A stretch of DNA of 64,000 nt from Streptomyces vinaceus (GTDB lineage: Bacteria > Actinomycetota > Actinomycetes > Streptomycetales > Streptomycetaceae): NCBI RefSeq assembly GCF_008704935.1, contig NZ_CP023692.1:5641001-5705000 (forward strand). The letters run 5' to 3'. A program made the translations under genes and the position numbers. This document shows positions 17,024 to 25,039 of this stretch, one piece after another. The notes beneath the pieces are model-generated. The model searched no databases and had not been told where the DNA came from. It saw only the letters and a list, made by a program, of their open reading frames with translations. Numbering within the stretch: the first letter of the stretch is position 1; each line of letters begins with the position of its first letter.

Positions 17024-17779
17024 TCAGAAGCCGTGGCGGGAGCCGCCGTCGACCGGGAGCATGATGCCCGTCAGGTACGAGGCCGCGGGCGACAGCAGGA
17101 AGGCCGCCGCGCGGCCGAACTCCTCGGGAGTGCCGTAGCGCCGCAGCGGAATGCCGGATTCGTTGGCCGCGCGGGCCGCCGCCGCATCGCCCGACAGGGC
17201 GTCGAGCTCGCGGACGCGGTCGGTGTCGATCCGGGCCGGGAGCAGCCCGACCACCCGGATCCCGCGCGGTCCGAGCTCCACCGACAGGGACTTGGCGAAG
17301 CCGGCCAGCCCCGGCCGCAGCCCGTTGGAGATGGTCAGACCCGGGATCGGCTCGTGGACGGAGCCCGACAGGACGAAGCCGATGACCCCGCCCTCGCCCA
17401 GCTCGGCCGTCGCCGCGCGGGCCAGGCGCACCGCGCCGAGGAAGACCGACTCGAAGGCGGCCGCCCACTGCTCGTCGGTGTTGCTCACCGCCGAACCCGG
17501 GGCGGGGCCGCCGACGCTGATGAGGATGCCGTCGAGGCGGCCGAAGCGTTCCTTCGCGGTGGCGACGAGCGCGGCCGCCGCCCGCGGGTCGGCGTTGTCC
17601 GCGCCGACGCCCACGGCGTTCGGCCCCAGAGAGGCGGCGGCCTCCGCTGCCCGCGCCGCGTCGCGGCCCGTCACGATCACCTTCGCGCCGTCCGCCGCCA
17701 GTTCGCGGGCCGAGGCGAAGCCCAGGCCGCGGGTGGCTCCGGTGACGACGTAGACACGGTCCTTCAGTCCAAGATCCAT
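17024..17779 (-). CDS. Short-chain dehydrogenase/reductase-like protein with altered active site
   Basis: 251 residues from ATG 17779 (a GTG three codons earlier is possible). The Rossmann start VYVVTGATRGLGFASARELA carries the TGxxxGxG nucleotide motif, and the C-terminus ends AASYLTGIMLPVDGGSRHGF as in classical SDRs. The usual catalytic YxxxK is absent: the aligned stretch reads ISNGLRPGLAGFAKSL, where Tyr and Lys are replaced (Lys by Arg). It may be a non-catalytic or unusual SDR. It starts a leftward block with SURF1, whose stop lies 11 bases upstream. Confidence 0.85.
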   Translation of the reverse strand: MDLGLKDRVYVVTGATRGLGFASARELAADGAKVIVTGRDAARAAEAAASLGPNAVGVGADNADPRAAAALVATAKERFGRLDGILISVGGPAPGSAVSNTDEQWAAAFESVFLGAVRLARAATAELGEGGVIGFVLSGSVHEPIPGLTISNGLRPGLAGFAKSLSVELGPRGIRVVGLLPARIDTDRVRELDALSGDAAAARAANESGIPLRRYGTPEEFGRAAAFLLSPAASYLTGIMLPVDGGSRHGF

Positions 17780-17789
17780 GCCCGACACG

Positions 17790-18584
17790 CTACGCCGTCG
17801 GCGCCGGCTCCCGCTCGGGGGTGGCGCCGGCCGCCGCGGCCGAGGCCCGGTCGCGCTTCTCGCGCCGTACGAGGACCAGCCAGCCCACCGGCACCGCGGC
17901 GGCGAACAGCCACCACTGGACGGCGTACGCCATGTGCGGGCCGATCGAGTCGTGGTCGGGATCGGCGATCGGCTCGGGGCTGCCGCCCGCCGGCGCCGGA
18001 GCGGTGAGCTCCATGTAGCCGCCGAGGACGGACTTGCCCAGGAACTGCGCCTGCTGCGCGCTGTTGATCAGCATCACCTGGCGGTCCGGCAGGCCCTTGC
18101 GGTCCTTGATGCCGCTGCCGCCGCTCGTCTCGTCGGCCTTCAGCCGTCCGGTGACGGTGACCTCGCCCGAGGGCGCGGCCGGCACCGGCGGGTACGCGCG
18201 AGGGTCGTCGCCGCCCGCCACCCAGCCGCGGTTGACCAGGACCACCCGGCCGTCGGAGAGCACCAGCGGGGTCAGGACGTGGAATCCGACCTTGTCGTCG
18301 TTGTCGGTGCGCATGCGTACGACGACCTCGTGCGCGGAGTCGTACGTGCCGGTGGCGGTGACGGCGCGCCAGAAGTCGGACCGCGGGACCTGGTGGCCGG
18401 GGGAGGTCACCTCGGTCACCGGCACCGGCTTCGCGGACAGGTTCCCGGCGATCAGTTCGTTCTGGGCGACCCGGTGCTCATGGCGGTGGTACTGCCAGAA
18501 CCCCAGCTTGATCATCGCGGGGATGAGGGCGAGGGCGACGAGGGTGAGGCACACCCATTGCCGGGTCAGCACAAAGCGGTACAC
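17790..18584 (-). CDS. SURF1 family cytochrome oxidase assembly protein
   Basis: 264 residues from GTG 18584 (MYRFVLTRQW); a GTG two codons earlier is equally possible. The SURF1 layout is clear: an N-terminal membrane helix (VCLTLVALALIPAMIKLGFW), an extracytoplasmic domain with the family signature VVLVNRGWV, and a C-terminal helix preceded by HMAYAVQWWLFAAAVPVGW. A charged tail follows. SURF1 helps insert haem a into the aa3-type oxidase. It ends 11 bases before the SDR gene starts, on the same strand. Confidence 0.92.
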   Translation of the reverse strand: MYRFVLTRQWVCLTLVALALIPAMIKLGFWQYHRHEHRVAQNELIAGNLSAKPVPVTEVTSPGHQVPRSDFWRAVTATGTYDSAHEVVVRMRTDNDDKVGFHVLTPLVLSDGRVVLVNRGWVAGGDDPRAYPPVPAAPSGEVTVTGRLKADETSGGSGIKDRKGLPDRQVMLINSAQQAQFLGKSVLGGYMELTAPAPAGGSPEPIADPDHDSIGPHMAYAVQWWLFAAAVPVGWLVLVRREKRDRASAAAAGATPEREPAPTA

Positions 18585-18679
18585 GCCCACGACGGTACCC
18601 CCAGCCGAGAAGACCCCGGCGGCCGGGTGGCCGTCCGGGGTCGGGAGGGGAGAGGGGAGGGGTGAGGGGGAGAGGAGGG

Positions 18680-18913
18680 TCACACGCGGTCGACGATGCC
18701 CACCTTCCCCTCCGCGCGGGCGCAGTGCGCCCCGCAGTACCACTGGCCCTCGACCTCGACGCCCTGTCCGATGATCTGCACGCGGCAGTGCTCGCAGATG
18801 GGTGCCATGCGGTGGATGGCGCAGGAGAAGCAGTCGAAGACGTGCACGCTGCCCTGCGCGTGCACCTCGAAGGACATGCCGTAATCGTTTCCGCATACCT
18901 CACAACGTGCCAT
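18680..18913 (-). CDS. Small cysteine-rich putative zinc-binding protein
   Basis: 77 residues from ATG 18913. Conserved pairs CEVC (4-7), CFSCAIH, CEHC and a late CGAHCARAE give about seven Cys and several His, arranged as treble-clef or zinc-ribbon elements. No membrane or signal segment is seen. I recognise it as a conserved actinobacterial hypothetical ('prokaryotic metallothionein-like') without an assigned job. It lies between SURF1 and the exonuclease gene. Confidence 0.8.
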   Translation of the reverse strand: MARCEVCGNDYGMSFEVHAQGSVHVFDCFSCAIHRMAPICEHCRVQIIGQGVEVEGQWYCGAHCARAEGKVGIVDRV

Positions 18914-18976
18914 GCGCCACAGGGTGGGACCGGACGGGCGGGACGGGAAAGCGGGTGACGGCGAGTCGCCCGACGC

Positions 18977-19948
18977 TCACCCGTCTGCCGCAGCCACGTC
19001 CCGCAGCAGTTGGGTGAAGGCCGCCTCGTCCACCACCGGCGTACCGAAGGACTTCGCCTTGACCGTCTTGGAGGTGGCCGAGTCGGGGTCGTTCGTCACG
19101 AGCAGGCTCGTGAGCCGCGACACACTCGTCGCCACGTGCAGCCCGGCCTCGACCGCGCGGTCCTCCAGCAGCTCCCGGTCGACCGAGGTGTCACCCGAGA
19201 AGGCGATCCGCATGCCCTGCTTGAGCGGCTTTCCGTCCTCGAAGCGCCCGGGGTTGGGGTGCGGGCACGGCGGCCGCTTGCGCGAGGGACGCCAGCTGTT
19301 GGTCCCGTACGAGGCCTGCCGGCCGATCCGCGGGGTGACGGGGGAGTCCGACCACTCCGTCAGCGGCCGGCACTCCAGCAGGGGCAGGCGTACGCCGTCC
19401 CGCGCGGCGGCGTGCAGGGAGGGCCGGAACGCCTCCGCGAGCACGCGGGCGTCGTCGAGCGCGTGGTGGGCGCGCTGCTGGACCACGCCGAAGTGCGCGG
19501 CGAGCGACTCCAGCTTGTGGTTGGGCAGCGGGAGGTTCAGCTCCTTCGACAGGGCGATGGTGCACAGCCGCTGACGGACCGGCGCGGTCTCGGCGGCCCG
19601 CGCGTACTCCCGGGCGATCATCTGCCAGTCGAACATGGCGTTGTGCGCGACCAGCACCCGGTCCGCGAGCCGGCCCGCGAACTCCTCGGCGATGTCCTTG
19701 AAGAGCGGCGCGTCCTGGAGCATGTCGCTGGTCAGCCCGTGGATCCAGACGGGGCCGGGATCGCGCTGCGGGTTGACCAGGGTGTACCAGTGGTCCTCCA
19801 CATTGCCCTGAGCGTCGAGCCGGTAGACGGCGGCGGAGATTATCCGGTCGTCGCGAGCGAGCCCGGTCGTCTCCACGTCGACGACCGCGTACCCGTCGGG
19901 GTACGCGGTCGGCCACGTCGTCTCTGCGGTCGTACGGTCGTCGAGCAT
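18977..19948 (-). CDS. DEDDh 3'-5' exonuclease with C-terminal BRCT-like domain (DNA pol III epsilon-like)
   Basis: 323 residues from ATG 19948; a GTG two codons upstream is possible. The exonuclease motifs are complete: ExoI VVDVETTGL, ExoII HNAMFDWQM and ExoIII HHALDDARVLAEAF (the DEDDh histidine and last Asp). Basic proline-rich segment PSRKRPPCPHPNPG leads to a BRCT-like module (GMRIAFSGDTSVDRELLEDR ... SLLVTNDPDSATSKTVKAK). Exonuclease-BRCT proteins of this kind are common in Streptomyces, probably acting in repair rather than as the replicative proofreader. Confidence 0.92.
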   Translation of the reverse strand: MLDDRTTAETTWPTAYPDGYAVVDVETTGLARDDRIISAAVYRLDAQGNVEDHWYTLVNPQRDPGPVWIHGLTSDMLQDAPLFKDIAEEFAGRLADRVLVAHNAMFDWQMIAREYARAAETAPVRQRLCTIALSKELNLPLPNHKLESLAAHFGVVQQRAHHALDDARVLAEAFRPSLHAAARDGVRLPLLECRPLTEWSDSPVTPRIGRQASYGTNSWRPSRKRPPCPHPNPGRFEDGKPLKQGMRIAFSGDTSVDRELLEDRAVEAGLHVATSVSRLTSLLVTNDPDSATSKTVKAKSFGTPVVDEAAFTQLLRDVAAADG

Positions 19949-20029
19949 GGTCACAGAGGATATCGGCACACACTGACACCTGATGCCCCTCGGGTTCGGC
20001 CGGCCCGGGCGCGGGGCCGGCAAAGCGGA

Positions 20030-20665
20030 CTACCGCGGAGGCGGGTTCGGTGACGCCAGCAGGGAGCGGACCAGGGCGCGCAGGGAGAGCAGGAACAGCC
20101 GCTCCGGGTCGGCCGGGCGGGCCAGGGCGCGGGCGAGCTCCGGGTCGTCGGGGGCCACGGAAGGGTCCCAGAGGTCGCTCTCGGCGGGGGACTGGGCGGG
20201 GGAACGCTCGCGGTTGCGTTCGACGAGGAGGTACCCCACGATCTGGAACTGGACCGCGCGCACGGCGTCGGCGGCCCGTGCCCCGCGCAGCCCGGCCGCG
20301 TGCACCTCGTGGACCAGGGCCTGCTGGGCGGGCAGGAACATCCGCTCGGTGAGGCCGCGTTCGTGGACCATCGCGATCAGGTGGGGCCGCTCGCGCAGTT
20401 CGCGGCGCAGGATCCGGGCCACGGAGAGGATCCGCTCGGCGGGGGTGCGGCCGGCCGGCCGTATCGCGCCCATCTCCTGGACGGTCCGCTCCACGAGCGC
20501 GTCGAGCAGGGACTCGCGGTTGCCGACGTGCCAGTAGATGGACGTCACCGCCGTGCCCAGCTCGGCCGCGAGCTTGCGCATGGTGAGGGCGGCCGGGCCG
20601 TGCTGCTTGACCAGCGAGGCGGCCGCCGCCAGCACCTCGTCACGGGTGAGCGCGCTTCTGGCCAT
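20030..20665 (-). CDS. TetR family transcriptional regulator
   Basis: 211 residues from ATG 20665 (GGGAGAAGG upstream). The N-terminal DNA-binding domain has SLVKQHGPAALTMRKLAAEL, AVTSIYWHVGNRESLLDALV, a textbook TetR helix-turn-helix. The C-terminal ligand domain resembles the TetR_C group found beside catabolic genes. It diverges from the acetoacetate-decarboxylase-like gene across a 114-base gap carrying a perfect 15-base palindrome, the likely operator. The inducer is unknown. Confidence 0.92.
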   Translation of the reverse strand: MARSALTRDEVLAAAASLVKQHGPAALTMRKLAAELGTAVTSIYWHVGNRESLLDALVERTVQEMGAIRPAGRTPAERILSVARILRRELRERPHLIAMVHERGLTERMFLPAQQALVHEVHAAGLRGARAADAVRAVQFQIVGYLLVERNRERSPAQSPAESDLWDPSVAPDDPELARALARPADPERLFLLSLRALVRSLLASPNPPPR

Positions 20666-20738
20666 GGCCTTCTCCCGCCAATCTGTCGGATCGTCAGTTC
20701 TGGTCCGTGCAGGGGTCTTTACCCTTCATCGGTCGCGG

Positions 20739-20753
20739 TGTAACTGTGTTACA
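20739..20753. promoter_or_regulatory. Candidate TetR operator (perfect palindrome)
   Basis: TGTAAC-TGT-GTTACA is a perfect 6+3+6 inverted repeat located 27 bases before the decarboxylase-like start and 74 bases from the regulator start. It is the only AT-containing perfect palindrome in the divergent gap. Confidence 0.65.
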
Positions 20754-20779
20754 GAACCTACCGAAGGGTGGCGCGAGAC

Positions 20780-21592
20780 ATGGCACGCGTACGGTACGGA
20801 GCGCGCACCGAGGCCGAGATCACGGCGTCGCGCGAGAAGAGTTCCCAGCTCCCCGACATCTGGTCCACCGGAGTGGTGGCGGTCTGGGAGAGCGACCCGG
20901 ACGTGGTGGCGGCGGTCCTGCCGCCACCGCTCAAGCCCGCCGAGCGGCCCCTCGTACGGGCCAACATCAGCAAGGTCGACCTGCCCGGCTACCCCCTCGG
21001 CGCCGGTTCGGTGGCGGTCGCCGCACAGCACGGCGGGGTCGAGGGCTGGTACCCGCTGGTCATGCCGATGACCCACGAGCGGGCCCTGATCGGCGGCCGC
21101 GAGGTCTTCGGCGAGCCGAAGAAGCTGGGCGAGGTGGAGGTGGAGCGCGAGGGGCTCGTCGTACGGGCCTCCCTGGCCCGGCACGGGATCGCGTTCGTGG
21201 AGGTGCGCGGGGCGGTGGACCGCCCGCTGCCGCTGCCCGAACCGGCCGCCAAGACCGACTTCTACTTCAAGTTCCTCCCGGCGGTGGACGGTTCGGGATT
21301 CGACGCCGACCCGGTGCTCGTACACGTCACCCGCAACGAGAAGGTCCGCAAGCTGGAGCACATCACCGGTGACGTGGTCCTGCGCGAGTCGATGTTCGAC
21401 CCGGTCGCCGACCTCCCCGTACGGCGGATCGTGGAGATCACCATCGGCGAGAAGACCACCGACCAGAAGGGCCGCGTCGTCGAGCGCGTCAGCGCCCAGG
21501 CGCTCCTCCCCTACATCCACCAGCGCTACGACGACCCGATGCAGATCCTCGACGCGCCCCCGGAGGGATCGTCGCAGGGGAGGGCGACATGA
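20780..21592 (+). CDS. Acetoacetate decarboxylase family protein
   Basis: 270 residues from ATG 20780 (MARVRYGART); a GTG at 20768 would add four. The family core is visible: WYPLVMPMTHERALIGGRE followed by VFGEPKKLGEVEV, whose adjacent lysines (114-115) correspond to the Schiff-base lysine pair of acetoacetate decarboxylase. Members act as decarboxylases or lyases on beta-keto or related acids. It opens an operon with an SDR (ATGA overlap) and two amidohydrolases, suggesting a shared degradation pathway, and faces the TetR regulator. Confidence 0.88.
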   Translation: MARVRYGARTEAEITASREKSSQLPDIWSTGVVAVWESDPDVVAAVLPPPLKPAERPLVRANISKVDLPGYPLGAGSVAVAAQHGGVEGWYPLVMPMTHERALIGGREVFGEPKKLGEVEVEREGLVVRASLARHGIAFVEVRGAVDRPLPLPEPAAKTDFYFKFLPAVDGSGFDADPVLVHVTRNEKVRKLEHITGDVVLRESMFDPVADLPVRRIVEITIGEKTTDQKGRVVERVSAQALLPYIHQRYDDPMQILDAPPEGSSQGRAT

Positions 21593-22473
21593 GGCTCGAA
21601 CCCGGACAGGTGGCCGTCGTCACCGGCGCCGCCAGCGGCATCGGGCTCGCGATGGCCCGGCGCTTCGCCGCCGAGGGGCTGAAGGTCGTCCTCGCCGACG
21701 TGGAGGAGGGGGCCCTGCGCAAGGCCGCGGACGAGCTGGCCGCCGACGGCGCCCAGGTGCTCGCCCGGCCCGTCGACGTCAGCGACCGCGACAGCGTCAT
21801 CGCCCTCGCCGACGCCGCGTACGACGCCTTCGGCGCCGTGCACGTGCTCTGCAACAACGCGGGCGTCGGCTCCGGGGCCGAGGGCCGGATGTGGGAGCAC
21901 GAGCCCAACGACTGGAAATGGGCGTTCTCCGTCAACGTCTGGGGCGTCTTCCACGGCATCCAGGCCTTCGTCCCCCGCATGATCGCGGGCGGCGGCCCCG
22001 GCCACGTCGTCAACACCTCCTCCGGCGACGGCGGCATCGCCCCGCTGCCCACCGCCTCCGTCTACGCCGTCACCAAGGCGGCCGTGGTCACCATGACCGA
22101 GTCGCTGTACGCCCACCTCAAGGCGGTGCGCGCGCCCGTCGGCGCCTCCGTCCTCTTCCCCGGACCGCACATGCTGCGCACCGGGCTGTGGGAGTCGCAC
22201 CGCAACCGGCCCGAGCGGTACGCGAAGCAGCGGCCGCGCAAGACCCCGTACCGCAGCCTCGACCAGTACGAGGCCGCGATGAAGCAGGCCGGCCACGCGG
22301 TGGACTTCACCCCGGTGGAGGAGGTCGCCGAGCACGTCGTCGACGGCATCCGCGCCGACCGCTTCTGGATGCTCCCGGCGAGCGAGCACAGCGACCGGCA
22401 GATCCGCGCCCGGTCGCAGTCGATGCTCGACCGCGCCAATCCCGCCTATCTGGAGAGCTTCATCCTCGACTGA
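21589..22473 (+). CDS. SDR family NAD(P)-dependent oxidoreductase
   Basis: 294 residues starting four bases inside the previous gene. Motifs: TGAASGIGLAMARRFAAEG for the cofactor, CNNAGVG, catalytic Ser in NTSSGDGG and catalytic YAVTK. The active site is complete, unlike the SDR at 17024. The C-terminal ~50 residues (DRFWMLPASEHSDRQIRARSQSML) match the subgroup found with catabolic operons. It probably oxidises or reduces an intermediate passed between the decarboxylase-like protein and the amidohydrolases. Confidence 0.93.
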   Translation: MRLEPGQVAVVTGAASGIGLAMARRFAAEGLKVVLADVEEGALRKAADELAADGAQVLARPVDVSDRDSVIALADAAYDAFGAVHVLCNNAGVGSGAEGRMWEHEPNDWKWAFSVNVWGVFHGIQAFVPRMIAGGGPGHVVNTSSGDGGIAPLPTASVYAVTKAAVVTMTESLYAHLKAVRAPVGASVLFPGPHMLRTGLWESHRNRPERYAKQRPRKTPYRSLDQYEAAMKQAGHAVDFTPVEEVAEHVVDGIRADRFWMLPASEHSDRQIRARSQSMLDRANPAYLESFILD

Positions 22474-22483
22474 GGAGCGACCG

Positions 22484-23779
22484 TTGAACGACAGCAGTGC
22501 GTACGAAGACCCGTACCTGATCATTTCCTCCGACTGCCACGCGGGACTGCCGACCGAGCAGTACCGCCCGTATCTTGACTCCCGCTTCCACCCCCAGTTC
22601 GACGAGTTCCTCGGCCAGCGCGACGCCCGCCGCGCCGAGGCCACGAAGCTCGGCGTCCGCAACGAGGCCTTCGCCGAGAAGTGGTTCCACGATCACGAGG
22701 AAGGCCTGCGGGGCGGCTGGGACACCGGTCAGCGGCTGAAGGAGCTCGACGGCGACGGGGTCGCCGCCGAGGTGGTCTTCCCCGACGCCGACGCCGTGGA
22801 CAGCCAGACCGCCGCCCCCTTCGGGGTCGGCCTCGGGCTCTCCGGCGACCAGGACCCCGAGCTCGGCATGGCGGGCGCGCAGGCGCACAACCGCTGGCTG
22901 GCCGAGTTCGTCTCCGAGACCCCCGAACGGCACTGCGGGGTCGCCCTGCTGCCCATCACGGGCGAACCGGCGAAGGTCGTCGCCGAGGTGTACCGGGCCA
23001 AGGAGTCCGGGCTCGGCGCGCTGATGATCCCCGCGATGTGGGTGGACAAGGCGCCCTACCACGACCGCCGCTACGACCCCGTGTGGGCGGCGGCGGCCGA
23101 GACGCGGATGCCGATCGTCACCCACTCGGGATCCTCGCCGCGCCACGAGTACGGCGACCACCTGGGCATCTTCGTCTCCGAAGTCACGTGGTGGCCCTCG
23201 CGCCCGCTGTGGTTCCTGCTCTGGTCGGGGGTCTTCGAGCGGCACCCGGGGCTGAAGTTCGGCGTCGCCGAGTCGGGCTGCTGGTGGCTGCCGAACCAGC
23301 TGTGGTTCATGGACCGGCTCTACCTCGGGGCGCACGGCGGCAAGAAGCTGTCGCCGTTCGAGGAGCTCAAGCGCCCGCCGAGCGAGTACCTGGACCGCCA
23401 GGTGTTCATCTGCGCGACCAACACCAAGCGGCGCGAGCTCGCCCAGCGCTACGAGATCGGCGTGGACAACATCCTGTGGGGCTCGGACTTCCCGCACCCC
23501 GAGGGGACCTGGCCGAGCACCCGGACCTGGCTGAAGAACACCTTCCACGACATCCCCGTCGGCGAGACCCGCCGGATGCTGGGCCTGGCGGCGGCGGACG
23601 TCTTCGGCTTCGACACGCGCAAGCTGGCCCCGCTCGCCCGGCGGATCGGCCCGACCCCGGCGGAGCTGGGGCAGCCGGCCGACCAGGCCGCGGTGGAGGC
23701 CTCGTGGGCCCGCTCGCGGGAGACGGGCCGCCACTGGCTGACGGGCGAGGACTTCCCGGCCCTGGGGGTGACCCGATGA
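22484..23779 (+). CDS. Amidohydrolase family protein (first of a tandem pair)
   Basis: 431 residues. The start is a TTG at 22484, selected because GAGGAG lies six bases upstream right after the SDR stop. Amidohydrolase_2 TIM-barrel features: an N-terminal DCHAG in place of the usual HxH, the metal-ligand histidine in MPIVTHSGSS, and the catalytic Asp in ILWGSDFPHPEGTW. It is homologous to the next gene and overlaps it by four bases (ATGA). Members decarboxylate or hydrolyse carboxylates such as aromatic or beta-keto acids; the substrate is unknown. Confidence 0.92.
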   Translation: MNDSSAYEDPYLIISSDCHAGLPTEQYRPYLDSRFHPQFDEFLGQRDARRAEATKLGVRNEAFAEKWFHDHEEGLRGGWDTGQRLKELDGDGVAAEVVFPDADAVDSQTAAPFGVGLGLSGDQDPELGMAGAQAHNRWLAEFVSETPERHCGVALLPITGEPAKVVAEVYRAKESGLGALMIPAMWVDKAPYHDRRYDPVWAAAAETRMPIVTHSGSSPRHEYGDHLGIFVSEVTWWPSRPLWFLLWSGVFERHPGLKFGVAESGCWWLPNQLWFMDRLYLGAHGGKKLSPFEELKRPPSEYLDRQVFICATNTKRRELAQRYEIGVDNILWGSDFPHPEGTWPSTRTWLKNTFHDIPVGETRRMLGLAAADVFGFDTRKLAPLARRIGPTPAELGQPADQAAVEASWARSRETGRHWLTGEDFPALGVTR

Positions 23780-25017
23780 CGGACACGGACGCGGACGAGG
23801 ACCGGGACCGGTACACGGTCATCTCGGCGGACTGCCACGCGGGCGCGGACCTGCTGGACTACAGGCCGTACCTGGAGAAGCGGTACCACGAGGAGTTCGA
23901 CGCCTGGGCCGCCACGTACGTGAACCCGTACGAGGACCTCCTCGCGGACACCGCCGACCGCAACTGGAACTCGGCGCGCCGGCTCTCGGAGCTGGAGGCG
24001 GACGGCATCGTGGCGGAGGTGGTCTTCCCCAACACCATCCCGCCGTTCTTCCCGAAGGCCTCGCTGATGGCGCAGCCGCCGACGGCCGAGGAGTACGCGA
24101 TGCGCTGGGCGGGGCTCCAGGCGCACAACCGCTGGCTGGCGGACTTCTGCGCCGACGCGCCGGGCAGGCGGGCGGGCGTGGTGCAGATCCTCCTCAACGA
24201 CGTGGACGCGGCGGTGAAGGAGATCCGCCGCACGCGGGAGGCAGGCCTCACGGGCGGCATCCTGCTGCCGGGCGTCCCGCCGGGCTCGACGGTGCCCGAG
24301 CTGTACTCGTCGGCGTACGACCCGATCTGGGCGGTGTGCGACGAGCTGGACGTCCCGGTCAACCACCACGGCGGCTCGGCGTCACCGCCGCTCGGGGACG
24401 AGCCGGCCGCGCGGGCCGTCTTCATGGTGGAGACGACCTGGTTCTCGCACCGGGCCCTGTGGCACCTGGTCTTCGGCGGCGCCTTCCGCCGCCATCCGGG
24501 CTTGAAGCTGGTCCTGACCGAGCAGGGCTCGGGGTGGATCCCGGGCGTGCTCGACATGCTGGACTACTACCACGGCCGCCTGGTCGCGGCCTCGGCGACG
24601 GCGGAGTCGAAGTTCGGGGCGGGCCTGGCGGAGTCGATGGGCAAGGGCCCGAGCGAGGTCTGGCGGGACAACTGCTTCGTGGGGGCCAGCTTCATGCGCC
24701 CGCACGAGGTCCCGCTGCGGGACCGGATCGGCCTCGACAAGATCATGTGGGGCAGCGACTACCCCCACGACGAGGGCACCACCCCGTTCTCCCGCGAGGG
24801 CCTCCGCATCGCCTACGCGGGCCTCCCGAGGAAGGAGGTGACCGCCATGGTGGGCGGCAACGCGGCCCGCGTCTACGGCTTCGACCTGGCCCTGCTGGAC
24901 GCGGTCGCGGCCAAGCACGGCCCGACGGTCGCGGAGATCGCGGAGCCCCTGGACACGATCCCCCCGCAGGCCACGAGCCCCGCCTTCGCCCGAGGCGGCT
25001 CGGTCCGCATCTGGTAG
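23776..25017 (+). CDS. Amidohydrolase family protein (second of a tandem pair)
   Basis: 413 residues from ATG 23776 (an in-frame extension upstream is not real, as it would lie inside the previous gene). It has the same motif series as its neighbour: SADCHAGADL, then QAHNRWLADFCADAPGRRAG, DVPVNHHGGSA, LVLTEQGSGWIP and IMWGSDYPHDEG. The proteins share the YRPYL motif near the start and the GFD ending near the last helix, so they arose by duplication and may form a heteromer or act on successive substrates. Last gene of the operon; 22 bases later the converging NACHT gene ends. Confidence 0.93.
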   Translation: MTDTDADEDRDRYTVISADCHAGADLLDYRPYLEKRYHEEFDAWAATYVNPYEDLLADTADRNWNSARRLSELEADGIVAEVVFPNTIPPFFPKASLMAQPPTAEEYAMRWAGLQAHNRWLADFCADAPGRRAGVVQILLNDVDAAVKEIRRTREAGLTGGILLPGVPPGSTVPELYSSAYDPIWAVCDELDVPVNHHGGSASPPLGDEPAARAVFMVETTWFSHRALWHLVFGGAFRRHPGLKLVLTEQGSGWIPGVLDMLDYYHGRLVAASATAESKFGAGLAESMGKGPSEVWRDNCFVGASFMRPHEVPLRDRIGLDKIMWGSDYPHDEGTTPFSREGLRIAYAGLPRKEVTAMVGGNAARVYGFDLALLDAVAAKHGPTVAEIAEPLDTIPPQATSPAFARGGSVRIW

Positions 25018-25039
25018 CCCGCCGGCCCGTTGGGGCGGC

